From Moraxella caviae (GTDB lineage Bacteria > Pseudomonadota > Gammaproteobacteria > Pseudomonadales > Moraxellaceae), in NCBI RefSeq assembly GCF_002014985.1, contig NZ_MUXU01000029.1, positions 1 to 30,726 on the forward strand: 30,726 bases of DNA, in the 5' to 3' direction. Position numbers and translations under genes: made by a program. Positions 1 to 7,566 of the stretch are shown here, in pieces. Each line of letters opens with the position of its first letter. Positions within the stretch are counted from its first letter, which is position 1. A model generated the notes under the pieces. It was not told where the DNA came from and ran no database searches. It saw only the letters and a program-made list of their open reading frames with translations.

Positions 1-182
1 TTTTGAAAATAGCCAAAATTTGTCAAAGATTTTCTCGTTTTACGCCCTGCTTTTTATGCTATACTTAGCACAAACTTCGCCAAGTGCTATTTTGATTCAA
101 AGCACATACAAAATAAAAATATGTTATCATTGGCAGTATTGATGCTTTTCGTGTTTTTGTAATTTTTATTAAGGTATCAGGC

Positions 183-1052
183 ATGTACGTCCATACTCCC
201 ACACCCAGCCAAACCCCCAAAACCGCCCCAACCATCAAGCGCAGTGCTTTTTTTGTGTCCGATGGCACTGCCATCACCGCCGAGACGCTTGGGCGTTCGC
301 TGCTGAGCCAGTTTGGCGATGTGGATTTTGACATCAAAATCATTCCTTATGTAGACACGCCAGAGCTTGCGCATGACGCTGTGGCACGCATTGAGCAAGC
401 CTACCAGCTTTCAGGGCTAAAGCCGCTGGTTTTTGACACCATCGTCAGCGATGAAATTCGCACCATCATCAATGGTGCAACCGCCTGCAACCTAGACATT
501 TACGAAGGCTTAATCTCACGCATTGCCGATGAAATCGGACACGAGCCAAACCCACACGCAGGCATGGCGCACGGCGATGTGGATTCTGAAGATTATAAAA
601 GCCGCATTGACGCGGTGCATTTTGCGCTGGACAATGACGATGGCGCGCGCACCACGCATTATGATGGCGCAGACATCATTCTTATTGGTTTGTCTCGCTC
701 GGGTAAAACGCCGACTTCCATCTATTTGGCATTACAATTTGGCATTCGTGCGGCAAACTATCCGCTCACCGAAGAAGACTTAGACAGCAGCAACTTGCCA
801 AAATCCCTACAACCCTACCGTCATAAACTTTTTGGTCTCACCATTGACACCGAACGCTTGGTACGCATTCGCCAAGAGCGCAAAGCAGGCAGCCGCTACG
901 CCAGCCTTGCGCAGTGCCAAGAAGAGCAGCGTGCCATTCAGGCGATTTACACCGCCCAAAAAATCCCCAATCTGAACGTCTCAGAAATGTCGGTAGAAGA
1001 AATTGCCACGCGTATTTTGCAAATCACTGGACTAAAAAGACGTATTGGCTAA
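183..1052 (+). CDS. ppsR: PEP synthase regulatory kinase/pyrophosphorylase (PSRP, DUF299)
   Basis: Bifunctional regulator that phosphorylates and dephosphorylates phosphoenolpyruvate synthase in response to ADP and phosphate, controlling gluconeogenic PEP formation in the cytoplasm (family knowledge). The 289-residue protein opens its core with FFVSDGTAITAETLG near residue 22 and carries the P-loop GLSRSGKTPTS near residue 163, followed by AANYPL, as in this family. The usual length is about 270, so the N-terminus has about 15 extra residues rich in Pro and Thr. An AAGG element about 8 bases before the ATG supports this start. The partner gene ppsA is commonly divergent from ppsR and would lie left of the window edge; that is inference. 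Confidence 0.93.
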   Translation: MYVHTPTPSQTPKTAPTIKRSAFFVSDGTAITAETLGRSLLSQFGDVDFDIKIIPYVDTPELAHDAVARIEQAYQLSGLKPLVFDTIVSDEIRTIINGATACNLDIYEGLISRIADEIGHEPNPHAGMAHGDVDSEDYKSRIDAVHFALDNDDGARTTHYDGADIILIGLSRSGKTPTSIYLALQFGIRAANYPLTEEDLDSSNLPKSLQPYRHKLFGLTIDTERLVRIRQERKAGSRYASLAQCQEEQRAIQAIYTAQKIPNLNVSEMSVEEIATRILQITGLKRRIG

Positions 1053-1090
1053 ACAGTTTATAAAAGCATGACACAAAAAATAGGTTTATT

Positions 1091-1474
1091 ATGAAGTACA
1101 ATTTGACAACTTTTCGCTTGCCTTTGATGGCGATTTTGGCGGCTGCCACGCTTGGTTTGAGCGCCTGCCAAACCACCGCACCCGTGCCACAGCCGCGCTA
1201 CATTCCAGACATCGCACTTGGTGAAGCGGTTGCTCTAGAAATCTTGCCAACACGCACATCTTGCGATTCTGCCGCACCAATGCAGTGCCTGCAAGTGCAA
1301 AAAGCTGGCTCAAGCGAAGTTTTTGGCATTGGCTATAACGACATCAAAGGCTTTAGCCCACGCACAGGCGTACGCTACCAAATCATCGCACGTCCAGAAA
1401 TTGACAAAAACACCAACCAAGCCACAGGCGAGTGGCAGCTGGACGAAATCTTAATGCAGCAGCCTGTGCGCTGA
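1091..1474 (+). CDS. Small DUF4377-like lipoprotein
   Basis: Predicted lipoprotein of 127 residues. A lysine-containing n-region, a hydrophobic stretch and the lipobox LSAC put the lipidated cysteine at about residue 26. The mature part has a Cys...CLQV segment, then FGIGYNDIKGF and a C-terminal EWQLDEILMQ. This order (Cys pair, CLxV, F-G-x-I-x-G-F, terminal L-x-E-I) resembles the DUF4377 domain often joined to META/HslJ domains. It lies 38 bp after ppsR and 59 bp before sthA on the same strand, so shared transcription is possible. The C-terminus of the larger lipoprotein at 9610-10845 has the same layout. The function is unknown. Confidence 0.75.
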   Translation: MKYNLTTFRLPLMAILAAATLGLSACQTTAPVPQPRYIPDIALGEAVALEILPTRTSCDSAAPMQCLQVQKAGSSEVFGIGYNDIKGFSPRTGVRYQIIARPEIDKNTNQATGEWQLDEILMQQPVR

Positions 1475-1533
1475 CGTACTGTAAAATGCCATCAGCTTTC
1501 GTTATCAGCCAAAAATAAAATCAAGGATTTATC

Positions 1534-3105
1534 ATGTCAAAACAACAAAACGCAAACCAAAAGACAAGCGATAAAGACGACAAAACCATCGCCAACACCG
1601 CCGAGCCAGCCGAACAAAAGCATGAAGATTTTGAGCCAGATCATGACTTGGTGCATCAAAATCTCATCAGTCCGCTGGACGGTCAGCGCATTGCCCTAAA
1701 AACCAAAACCGAAAAAGCGCACAACTTTGAATACGACGCCATCGTCCTAGGCGCAGGCCCTGCTGGCGAAGCGGCGGCAATGAAACTTGCCAAATCTGGC
1801 ATGAAAGTGGCAGTGATTGATCCGCGCGATCAAGTCGGCGGCAACTGCGCACACGTTGGTACAATCCCAAGCAAGGCGCTGCGCCAATCAGTGTTTAACA
1901 TCATCAGCATGCGCCGCGACCCGCTATTTAGCCAAGTTACGGACAATTTTCAAGTACCGCTAAATAAAGTGCTAAGCAAAGCACGCCGTGTGATTTTAAA
2001 CCAAGTCAGCACGCACAAGCTGTTTTATGAGCGCAACCGCATTGAAATCATTCACGGCTGGGGCAGCTTTATTGATGCGCATACCTTGCACGTTGAAAGC
2101 ACGGAAGGCGCACCGTCAAAAGTGCTGACCTTTGATAAAGCGGTGATTGCCGTGGGTTCTCGCCCTTATCGCCCTGATATTTTGGACTTTGATCATCCGC
2201 GCGTGTTTGATTCGGACAAAATCCTGCAGATGGATTATGTCGCACGCAAAATCATCATTTATGGTGCAGGCGTGATTGGCTGTGAATACGCTTCTATTTT
2301 CACAGGTCTGGGCTATGTGGTTGATTTGATTAACAATAAAGATCAGCTGCTAAGCTATCTGGACAACGAAATCTCAGACGCACTCAGCCATGACTTCCGC
2401 CAATTTGGCGTGCGCATTCGTAACAACGAAGAAATTGACCACCTAGAAACGCATGACGACTGCGTGATTTTACACCTAAAAAGCGGTAAGAAAATCAAAT
2501 CAGACGCTATTTTATGGTGTAACGGACGCTCGGGCAACACTGACAGCCTAAACCTAGACGCCATCAGGCTCAAAGCCAACAACCGCGGACAGCTGGAAGT
2601 GGACAAAATGTACCGCACCAGCGTGCCGAATATCTATGCAGTGGGCGATGTCATCGGCTGGCCGTCTTTGGCTTCTGCCGCCTACGACCAAGGGCGCAAC
2701 GCCGCAGGTTTCATCACTGGCGACAAAGACGCAGAGTTCATCACCAGCGTGCCAACGGGCATTTATACCATTCCTGAAATCTCAAGCATTGGCATGACCG
2801 AAGAAGATTTGACACGCGAACAAGTGCCATACGAAGTCGGACAAGCGTTCTTTAAACACCTAGCACGCTCGCAAATCATTGGTGAGCGTTCAGGCGTTCT
2901 AAAAATCCTATTCCACCGTGAAACGCTGGAAATTCTCGGCATTCACTGCTACGGCAACCACGCTTCAGAGATTGTGCATATCGGACAAGCGGTGATGAAA
3001 TGCGGTCATACGCTAGAATATTTCATCAACACCACGTTCAACTACCCAACGATGGCTGAAGCCTACCGTGTAGCCGCCCTAAACGGCATGAACCGTATTT
3101 TTTAA
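1534..3105 (+). CDS. sthA: Soluble pyridine nucleotide transhydrogenase (Si-specific)
   Basis: FAD flavoprotein that moves hydride between NADPH and NAD+ to balance the two cofactor pools in the cytoplasm. The FAD-binding motif [10 protein letters not shown] is near residue 75, followed by the [14 protein letters not shown] segment typical of SthA, where a disulfide reductase would have CxxxxC. The NAD(P)-binding motif is [12 protein letters not shown] near residue 248. The FAD ribityl-binding motif [19 protein letters not shown] and the dimerisation end [17 protein letters not shown] follow. The family is usually about 466 residues. The 523 here come from a charged N-terminal extension of about 55-60 residues with no recognisable domain. 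A rho-independent terminator follows the stop. Confidence 0.95.
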   Translation: MSKQQNANQKTSDKDDKTIANTAEPAEQKHEDFEPDHDLVHQNLISPLDGQRIALKTKTEKAHNFEYDAIVLGAGPAGEAAAMKLAKSGMKVAVIDPRDQVGGNCAHVGTIPSKALRQSVFNIISMRRDPLFSQVTDNFQVPLNKVLSKARRVILNQVSTHKLFYERNRIEIIHGWGSFIDAHTLHVESTEGAPSKVLTFDKAVIAVGSRPYRPDILDFDHPRVFDSDKILQMDYVARKIIIYGAGVIGCEYASIFTGLGYVVDLINNKDQLLSYLDNEISDALSHDFRQFGVRIRNNEEIDHLETHDDCVILHLKSGKKIKSDAILWCNGRSGNTDSLNLDAIRLKANNRGQLEVDKMYRTSVPNIYAVGDVIGWPSLASAAYDQGRNAAGFITGDKDAEFITSVPTGIYTIPEISSIGMTEEDLTREQVPYEVGQAFFKHLARSQIIGERSGVLKILFHRETLEILGIHCYGNHASEIVHIGQAVMKCGHTLEYFINTTFNYPTMAEAYRVAALNGMNRIF

Positions 3106-3122
3106 GCGCGGCTAAATAACAC

Positions 3123-3157
3123 AAACCCCAATTCGTACGAACTGGGGTTTTGTTTTT
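3123..3157 (+). terminator. Rho-independent terminator after sthA
   Basis: Arms AAACCCCA (3123-3130) and TGGGGTTT (3143-3150) enclose a further TTCG/CGAA pairing, and a T-rich run follows on the plus strand. It also lies between convergent sthA and mscS and could work weakly on the minus strand. Confidence 0.85.
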
Positions 3158-3237
3158 GGGACTATTTTGAATTTTTGTTGGGTTGGGTGAATCAATGGAT
3201 TAAAAGAAGTAAAAACCAACAAATCCATTAACCTACA

Positions 3238-4323
3238 TCATTTACCATCAAGTTTCTCTTTACCATCAAGCAGTGCAGAAACCTTCTCCAGCCCTTCAAT
3301 CTGCACAGTGCGATTAGGAAACGGAATTTCCACGCCAGCTTCATCAAAGGCATATTTGATCTGCTCAAGTAAATCGCACTGCAAGCCAAACCAGTCATTA
3401 TTTTGCGCCCACACATACAAAGTCAAATCCACCGAACTTTCAGCCAGCGCCGTTACTCGCACCACAGGCTCTGGAATTTGTAAAGCCGCTTCGTGCTGCG
3501 TGGCAATTGTCAGCATGATTTCTTTGGCGTGCTTAATATCGGCGCCATAGCCAATGCCCACCGTAATCGGCACACGGCGAGTTGGCAAAGACGAAAAATT
3601 AGTGCTGGCGCTCGTGGTGATGTCGCCATTAGGAATGATGACTTCGTGATTGTCCGCCGTGCGAATGCGTGTATTGACCAGCGTAATGTCAATCACCGTC
3701 CCCACATAGCCGCCCACTTCCACCGTGTCGCCACGCCCAAAAGGACGAAACAGTACAATCATCACGCCTGCCGCCAAATTAGACAGCTGGTCTTTGAGCG
3801 ACACGCCAATCGCCACCGCAGCACCGCCTAAAATCGCCACGAATGAGTTGGTGTTAATGCCAAGTTTGTTCAGCGCCGCCAAAATCACCGCCACAAACAT
3901 GAGGCCATACAGCAAATTACCCACAAAAGTCGCCACGGTGTCGTCCATGCGGCTGCGCATCATCACACGCTTTGCCATATTCACCAGACGCTTGCCAATC
4001 CATTTGCCCACAAAAAACACGATGAGCGCCAGCAGCACCTTGATGGATAAATCAATGCCGTTGGCAATCAGCGTATTAACGTCCACCGTAAAGCCAAAAA
4101 ATTCCAACGTACGATTCGTCCCCTGCTCCAGAACGACAGCCGTCTCGTGCGCCACTTCTTTGGCGGTGTCTGCGGTGGCTTCTACAGCTTGTTTGGCGGC
4201 TTGCTTGGCTTCCAATGCCGCTTCTTGGCTGGCTTCTACCGCCTTTTCACTGGCGTCTTTGACTTTTTCGCTTGCTGCCTTGATGGTTTCGGTAGTTTGT
4301 GATGTGTGCGTTTGCTCGGTCAT
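3238..4323 (-). CDS. MscS-family mechanosensitive channel with charged coiled N-terminus
   Basis: Small-conductance mechanosensitive channel of the inner membrane that releases osmolytes on hypo-osmotic shock (family role). Residues 1 to about 68 are an Ala/Lys/Glu-rich amphipathic stretch with repeated ASEKAVEASQEAALEAK-like units and no hydrophobic segment. Membrane helices begin near residue 90 (LIANGIDLSIKVLLALIVFFVG), and the pore helix plus loop AILGGAAVAIGVSLKDQLSNL is followed by the MscS beta-domain signature RPFGRGDTVEVGG. Without the extension the protein has the size of E. coli MscS. An AAGGA element lies just upstream of the ATG. A second, unrelated-looking MscS gene is at 18503-19699. 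Confidence 0.9.
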   Translation of the reverse strand: MTEQTHTSQTTETIKAASEKVKDASEKAVEASQEAALEAKQAAKQAVEATADTAKEVAHETAVVLEQGTNRTLEFFGFTVDVNTLIANGIDLSIKVLLALIVFFVGKWIGKRLVNMAKRVMMRSRMDDTVATFVGNLLYGLMFVAVILAALNKLGINTNSFVAILGGAAVAIGVSLKDQLSNLAAGVMIVLFRPFGRGDTVEVGGYVGTVIDITLVNTRIRTADNHEVIIPNGDITTSASTNFSSLPTRRVPITVGIGYGADIKHAKEIMLTIATQHEAALQIPEPVVRVTALAESSVDLTLYVWAQNNDWFGLQCDLLEQIKYAFDEAGVEIPFPNRTVQIEGLEKVSALLDGKEKLDGK

Positions 4324-4378
4324 AAATTTTCCTTATTGATGAGATGCTCTTTGTTGATGTTCTTTGTGTTAGCCGTCC

Positions 4379-4407
4379 ATTATAAAACAAATACCACCCA
4401 ATGACGA
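4379..4407 (-). promoter_or_regulatory. Possible promoter for mscS-type gene
   Basis: On the minus strand there is a perfect TATAAT (4384 down to 4379), about 55 bp upstream of the start codon. The matching -35 position (TCGTCA, 17-bp spacing) is poor, so this is a moderate call. Confidence 0.4.
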
Positions 4408-4490
4408 ACACCCTTTGTATCTAAATGTGAGTTTAGCACCAGCAAATCAAATTCAGACAATGGCGAATTGAGCGGTTAAATAATTTGAAT

Positions 4491-4568
4491 GATTTGAGCG
4501 ATTTGAGCGATTTGAGCGATTTGAGCGATTTGAGCGATTTGAGCGATTTGAGCGATTTGAGCGATTTA
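4491..4568. repeat. 9-bp tandem repeat, eight GATTTGAGC units
   Basis: Eight perfect head-to-tail copies of GATTTGAGC run from 4491 to 4562. A related AATTTGAAT lies immediately before them and a broken unit after them. The tract sits 168-240 bp upstream of the mscS start codon, between it and the cysG terminator. On the minus strand it keeps a frame open (repeating Leu-Lys-Ser), but that frame overlaps cysG out of phase and is not taken as a gene. The rest of 4324-4688 holds only the candidate mscS promoter and the cysG terminator. Confidence 0.95.
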
Positions 4569-4607
4569 AAAAACATCAAGCCATCACAAATGCCCAAATT
4601 GACAAGC

Positions 4608-4640
4608 CAAAAACAAAACCGCCTGCGGATACAGACGGCT
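4608..4640 (-). terminator. Rho-independent terminator after cysG
   Basis: On the minus strand CCGTCTG (4638-4632) pairs with CAGGCGG (4625-4619) around a 6-nt loop, followed by TTTTGTTTTT. It starts about 50 bp beyond the cysG stop codon. The arm contains GCCGTCTG, part of the neisserial uptake word, but only once in the window. Confidence 0.8.
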
Positions 4641-4688
4641 TGCATGATGAAATAACGAAACGATAACACAATAAACAGCGCGGTCAAA

Positions 4689-6038
4689 TCACGTCTGGTG
4701 TAAGTCCACCACCTTGCCCACAATGATAATTGCAGGTGCGCTGATGTCGCTTGCGTGGCGTTTGGCAACGATGTCATCAAGCGTTCCTTTTAGTACCTGC
4801 TGCGTCGGCAAGCTGGCATTGGCAACGATGGCGATTGGCGTATCGCTTGGCAAACCAGACGACAGCAAAGACGCCACAATTTTATCCAAAGCGTGCAAAC
4901 CCATATAAAACACCAGCGTCTCATCAGGTTGATAAGCGGATTTTAGCCCATCAAAGGCTTCATTCGTCTGATAGCAGCCCGTCAAAAAGCGCACGCTGGT
5001 CGCCACGCCACGCTGAGTGAGTGGAATACCAGCGTAGCTTGACGCTGCCAGCGCAGACGTGATGCCGCTCACCACTTGATATGGCACGCCTGCCTTTTGG
5101 CACGCCAGCATTTCTTCGCCGCCACGCCCAAAGACAAAAGGATCGCCACCTTTTAGGCGCAGCACACGCTTGCCTTGTTTGGCAAGTTCTACCAGCAGCG
5201 CATTGATTTCATCTTGGCTTTTGCTGTGATTGCTGCGTTTTTTGCCGACAAAAATTTTATCGCTATCACGGCGGCACAAATCCAAAATCTCATCAGACAC
5301 CAGCGCATCATACAGCACCACGTCCGCCTGCTGCATTAGGCGCAGCGCCTTAAAGGTCAGTAAATCAGGATCGCCTGCACCTGCGCCCACGATGTACACT
5401 TCGCCTGTTTTGGTGTTGTCATTGGCGATAAAATCATTCAACTCATCAGGCAACGCAGCCACTTTGGTGTCGTTTAACGCCTTACCAAACACACGCTCCC
5501 AAAAATGGCGACGCTCATTGATGGTGGGCAGTTTATCCTTGACCACCGCACGAAATTCGCCCGCTTTTTTGGCAAGTGCGCCAATACCGCTTGGTAAGCT
5601 GCTTTCAATTTTGGCACGAATCAGCCTTGCCAATACAGGCGCCTTGCCATTGCTGGACACGCCAATCACCACAGGGCTACGATCCACAATCGCAGGGAAA
5701 ATAAAATCGCATAAATCAGGCGTATCCACCACGTTCACCGCCACGCCAAGCGCTTTGGCGTCTTGATGAATGCGCACGTTTAGCGCGTGATTGTCTGTCG
5801 CCACGATGATAAAGGCAAGTGCGCCAAAACGTGATAAATCTGCCGCTTCGTACGACTTTTGCACCAAGGTATGACGCTCGCCAAGCGCTGCCACATCATC
5901 ATTGAACGCCTCTGCCAACACCACCAAACGCGCCCCTGCTCGCTCAAGCAAGCTGGCTTTACGCATGGCAACTTCACCGCCGCCAATAATCAGCACGGTT
6001 TTATCTTGCAAATCAAAAAACAGCGGTAAAGTATTCAT
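4689..6038 (-). CDS. cysG: Siroheme synthase (trifunctional CysG)
   Basis: Makes siroheme from uroporphyrinogen III: two SAM-dependent methylations, NAD-dependent dehydrogenation and iron insertion. The N-terminal dehydrogenase/ferrochelatase has the NAD-binding VLIIGGGEVAMRKA near residue 15, the catalytic Asp in NVVDTPD (about residue 105) and the serine pair in IGVSSNGKAPVLARL (about 128-129). The C-terminal methyltransferase starts with VYIVGAGAGDPDLLTFKA and contains VLRLKGGDPFVFGRGGEE and LVFYMG. Its 449 residues match the usual length. It is the last gene of the cysI-DUF934-cysH-cysG series, 39 bp after cysH, and supplies the siroheme needed by CysI. Confidence 0.95.
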   Translation of the reverse strand: MNTLPLFFDLQDKTVLIIGGGEVAMRKASLLERAGARLVVLAEAFNDDVAALGERHTLVQKSYEAADLSRFGALAFIIVATDNHALNVRIHQDAKALGVAVNVVDTPDLCDFIFPAIVDRSPVVIGVSSNGKAPVLARLIRAKIESSLPSGIGALAKKAGEFRAVVKDKLPTINERRHFWERVFGKALNDTKVAALPDELNDFIANDNTKTGEVYIVGAGAGDPDLLTFKALRLMQQADVVLYDALVSDEILDLCRRDSDKIFVGKKRSNHSKSQDEINALLVELAKQGKRVLRLKGGDPFVFGRGGEEMLACQKAGVPYQVVSGITSALAASSYAGIPLTQRGVATSVRFLTGCYQTNEAFDGLKSAYQPDETLVFYMGLHALDKIVASLLSSGLPSDTPIAIVANASLPTQQVLKGTLDDIVAKRHASDISAPAIIIVGKVVDLHQT

Positions 6039-6077
6039 CGCAATTCCTAAGCGGTTTGGGTTGGTGCTACATTCTCA

Positions 6078-6719
6078 TCAAAGCTGCGTGTGCAAGCCAC
6101 ATTCACGGTGTGCCAGCACTTTGGTTGGGTCAAAATAATCAAACTCATTTGGCAAGCCGTGCTGCTCTTGATAAGCGTCAAGCTCAGCTTCGCTCAAGTG
6201 AAACAGCGGCGCAACTTTTAGCACGCCATCTTTTGACAGGCTTAGCACGTCAAGCGCACCACGAAACTCGGTTTGATCCTTGCGAATAGCATTAAACCAC
6301 ACATCAGGATCAAGCTCGCCAAGCGCACGGCGGAACGGCTCAAGTTTTACCTGCTCGGTAAATTCAGCGTGCAATGGGCTGTCTACATCAGGAATACCGC
6401 CCATCGCCACATCACGAAACGCGCGGGTTTGCGCTGGAATGTAAGTTACGACATTCAAATTCAAATCACGAATCAGGCTTTGCGCATAACGATAAGTGGC
6501 GTCCGTATTATAGCCGCTGTCCACAAAAAGCACGGTAATATCAGGGCGCAAACGTGTTACCAAATGCAAAATCGCCGCTTCGTACGGACGAAAATTGGTG
6601 GTAATGATGGGATTTTTGGCAACAGACAACGCCCATTGTACGATTTGCTCTGGGCTTTTGTCGGTCAATTCGGCATTGTACTGCGCAAGATTATCAGTGG
6701 TTACGATGGTTTTTGCCAT
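6078..6719 (-). CDS. cysH: Phosphoadenylyl-sulfate (PAPS) reductase family
   Basis: Reduces activated sulfate (PAPS or APS) to sulfite in assimilatory sulfur metabolism. The protein has the PP-loop fold pattern, with FVDSGYNTDATYRYA near residue 67 and a C-terminal HRECGLH, which carries the family's catalytic cysteine that forms a thioredoxin-resolved disulfide. No CC/CxxC pairs of an iron-sulfur APS reductase are present, so PAPS is the likelier substrate; that is inference. At 213 residues it is shorter than E. coli CysH (about 244). It lies between DUF934 and cysG on the same strand. The upstream gap of about 220 bp has structured sequence. Confidence 0.85.
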   Translation of the reverse strand: MAKTIVTTDNLAQYNAELTDKSPEQIVQWALSVAKNPIITTNFRPYEAAILHLVTRLRPDITVLFVDSGYNTDATYRYAQSLIRDLNLNVVTYIPAQTRAFRDVAMGGIPDVDSPLHAEFTEQVKLEPFRRALGELDPDVWFNAIRKDQTEFRGALDVLSLSKDGVLKVAPLFHLSEAELDAYQEQHGLPNEFDYFDPTKVLAHRECGLHTQL

Positions 6720-6937
6720 AAGATTGCTCCAGTTGGCGATTGGGTTGGTTAAATTTTTAGCAATAAATAAACGAAACTTATTTTTATATTGATTTTTATA
6801 ACTTATTGATTTTTATAGTATTTTTATTTTTAAAAACACGAACCTTCCCCAAGCGCTTGTCATCAGACAAACGCTCATACAGTGATACGCTTGGGAAAGT
6901 GTTAAACCAGTTATGGCTTGCTCAATGGTACATTTAT
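6720..6937 (-). promoter_or_regulatory. Structured leader between DUF934 gene and cysH
   Basis: CCAAGCG (6849-6855) can pair with CGCTTGG (6888-6894) around an inner TTGTC/GACAA hairpin. The same GCG at 6853-6855 can instead pair with CGC at 6872-6874, so two folds compete. Between this and the cysH start is a very AT-rich stretch with two copies of TATTGATTTTTATA-type sequence. It could be a partial terminator or attenuator followed by a second promoter; function not shown. Confidence 0.4.
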
Positions 6938-7459
6938 TTAGCGAAACATTGGCAAAGCAGCTGCCGATGTGCCTTGATGGGCGGTTTTTAGGTCGGCAAG
7001 CGTGTGCTTGAGCGTGTCAATTTTTGGCTCGTGTACGATAAAGCCGTTTGCGCCAGATTTATAAAAATACGCCGCCTGATCCAAGCCAAACTCGCCTGCG
7101 ATTAAAATCTCAGCGTGCGCTCTGAGTGCGCGGATTTGGCGCACAAGGCTGAACACTCGCCCATCTACGAAATTTGCCACATGAATGACAAATAAATTCA
7201 CCAGCGCTTGATCGGTGATGTTTTCCACATCTTCAATGGTGCTGTCTGCCGTCAAAAGCACGCCGCGTGTGTCGTGAAAATCATCAGGCGTAGAAAGTAG
7301 CGTGCTGTTACCTTCGCCACGCTCACGAATTTGCCCCAGCTCAAAGCCAGCAAGCGCAGGCGCTTCATCGCTGCTGCTGATTAAGAAAAACTCACTTTGG
7401 CTTTGGTGTAGATTGGCACCGCTGTCCACGGTGATGATGTTCATACTTTTTACAGTCAT
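6938..7459 (-). CDS. DUF934 family protein of the sulfite reductase cluster
   Basis: A 173-residue protein of the DUF934 family, which is regularly found next to ferredoxin-type sulfite reductases and is thought to assist them; its biochemical role is not established. The recognisable core is FVDGRVFSLVRQIRALRAHAEILIAGEFGLDQAAYFYKSGANGF (about residues 100-142), matching the DGR-x-FS and G-x-DQ-x-x-Y patterns of the family. A strong AAGGAG lies 8 bases before the ATG. It is preceded by cysI with a 107-bp gap and followed by cysH after 218 bp. Confidence 0.85.
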   Translation of the reverse strand: MTVKSMNIITVDSGANLHQSQSEFFLISSSDEAPALAGFELGQIRERGEGNSTLLSTPDDFHDTRGVLLTADSTIEDVENITDQALVNLFVIHVANFVDGRVFSLVRQIRALRAHAEILIAGEFGLDQAAYFYKSGANGFIVHEPKIDTLKHTLADLKTAHQGTSAAALPMFR

Positions 7460-7566
7460 GGTTGTATCTCCTTGTCCTTGTCGCTCGTTTTGCCAAACGC
7501 ATGGGCGTTAAAGTTTGCTAAATTCACTAAAAACGTATCGTCTTTACAAGACGTTTATCCAGCAAA

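Noticed and set aside
4631..4640. Neisseria-type uptake word (GCCGTCTG) in the cysG terminator
   Set aside because: It is only a partial match and occurs once as part of a terminator stem, so uptake function is not supported.
4433..4780. Minus-strand open frame with repeating Leu-Lys-Ser
   Set aside because: It is created by the 9-bp tandem repeat and overlaps the cysG 3' end in another frame; no start signal or domain.
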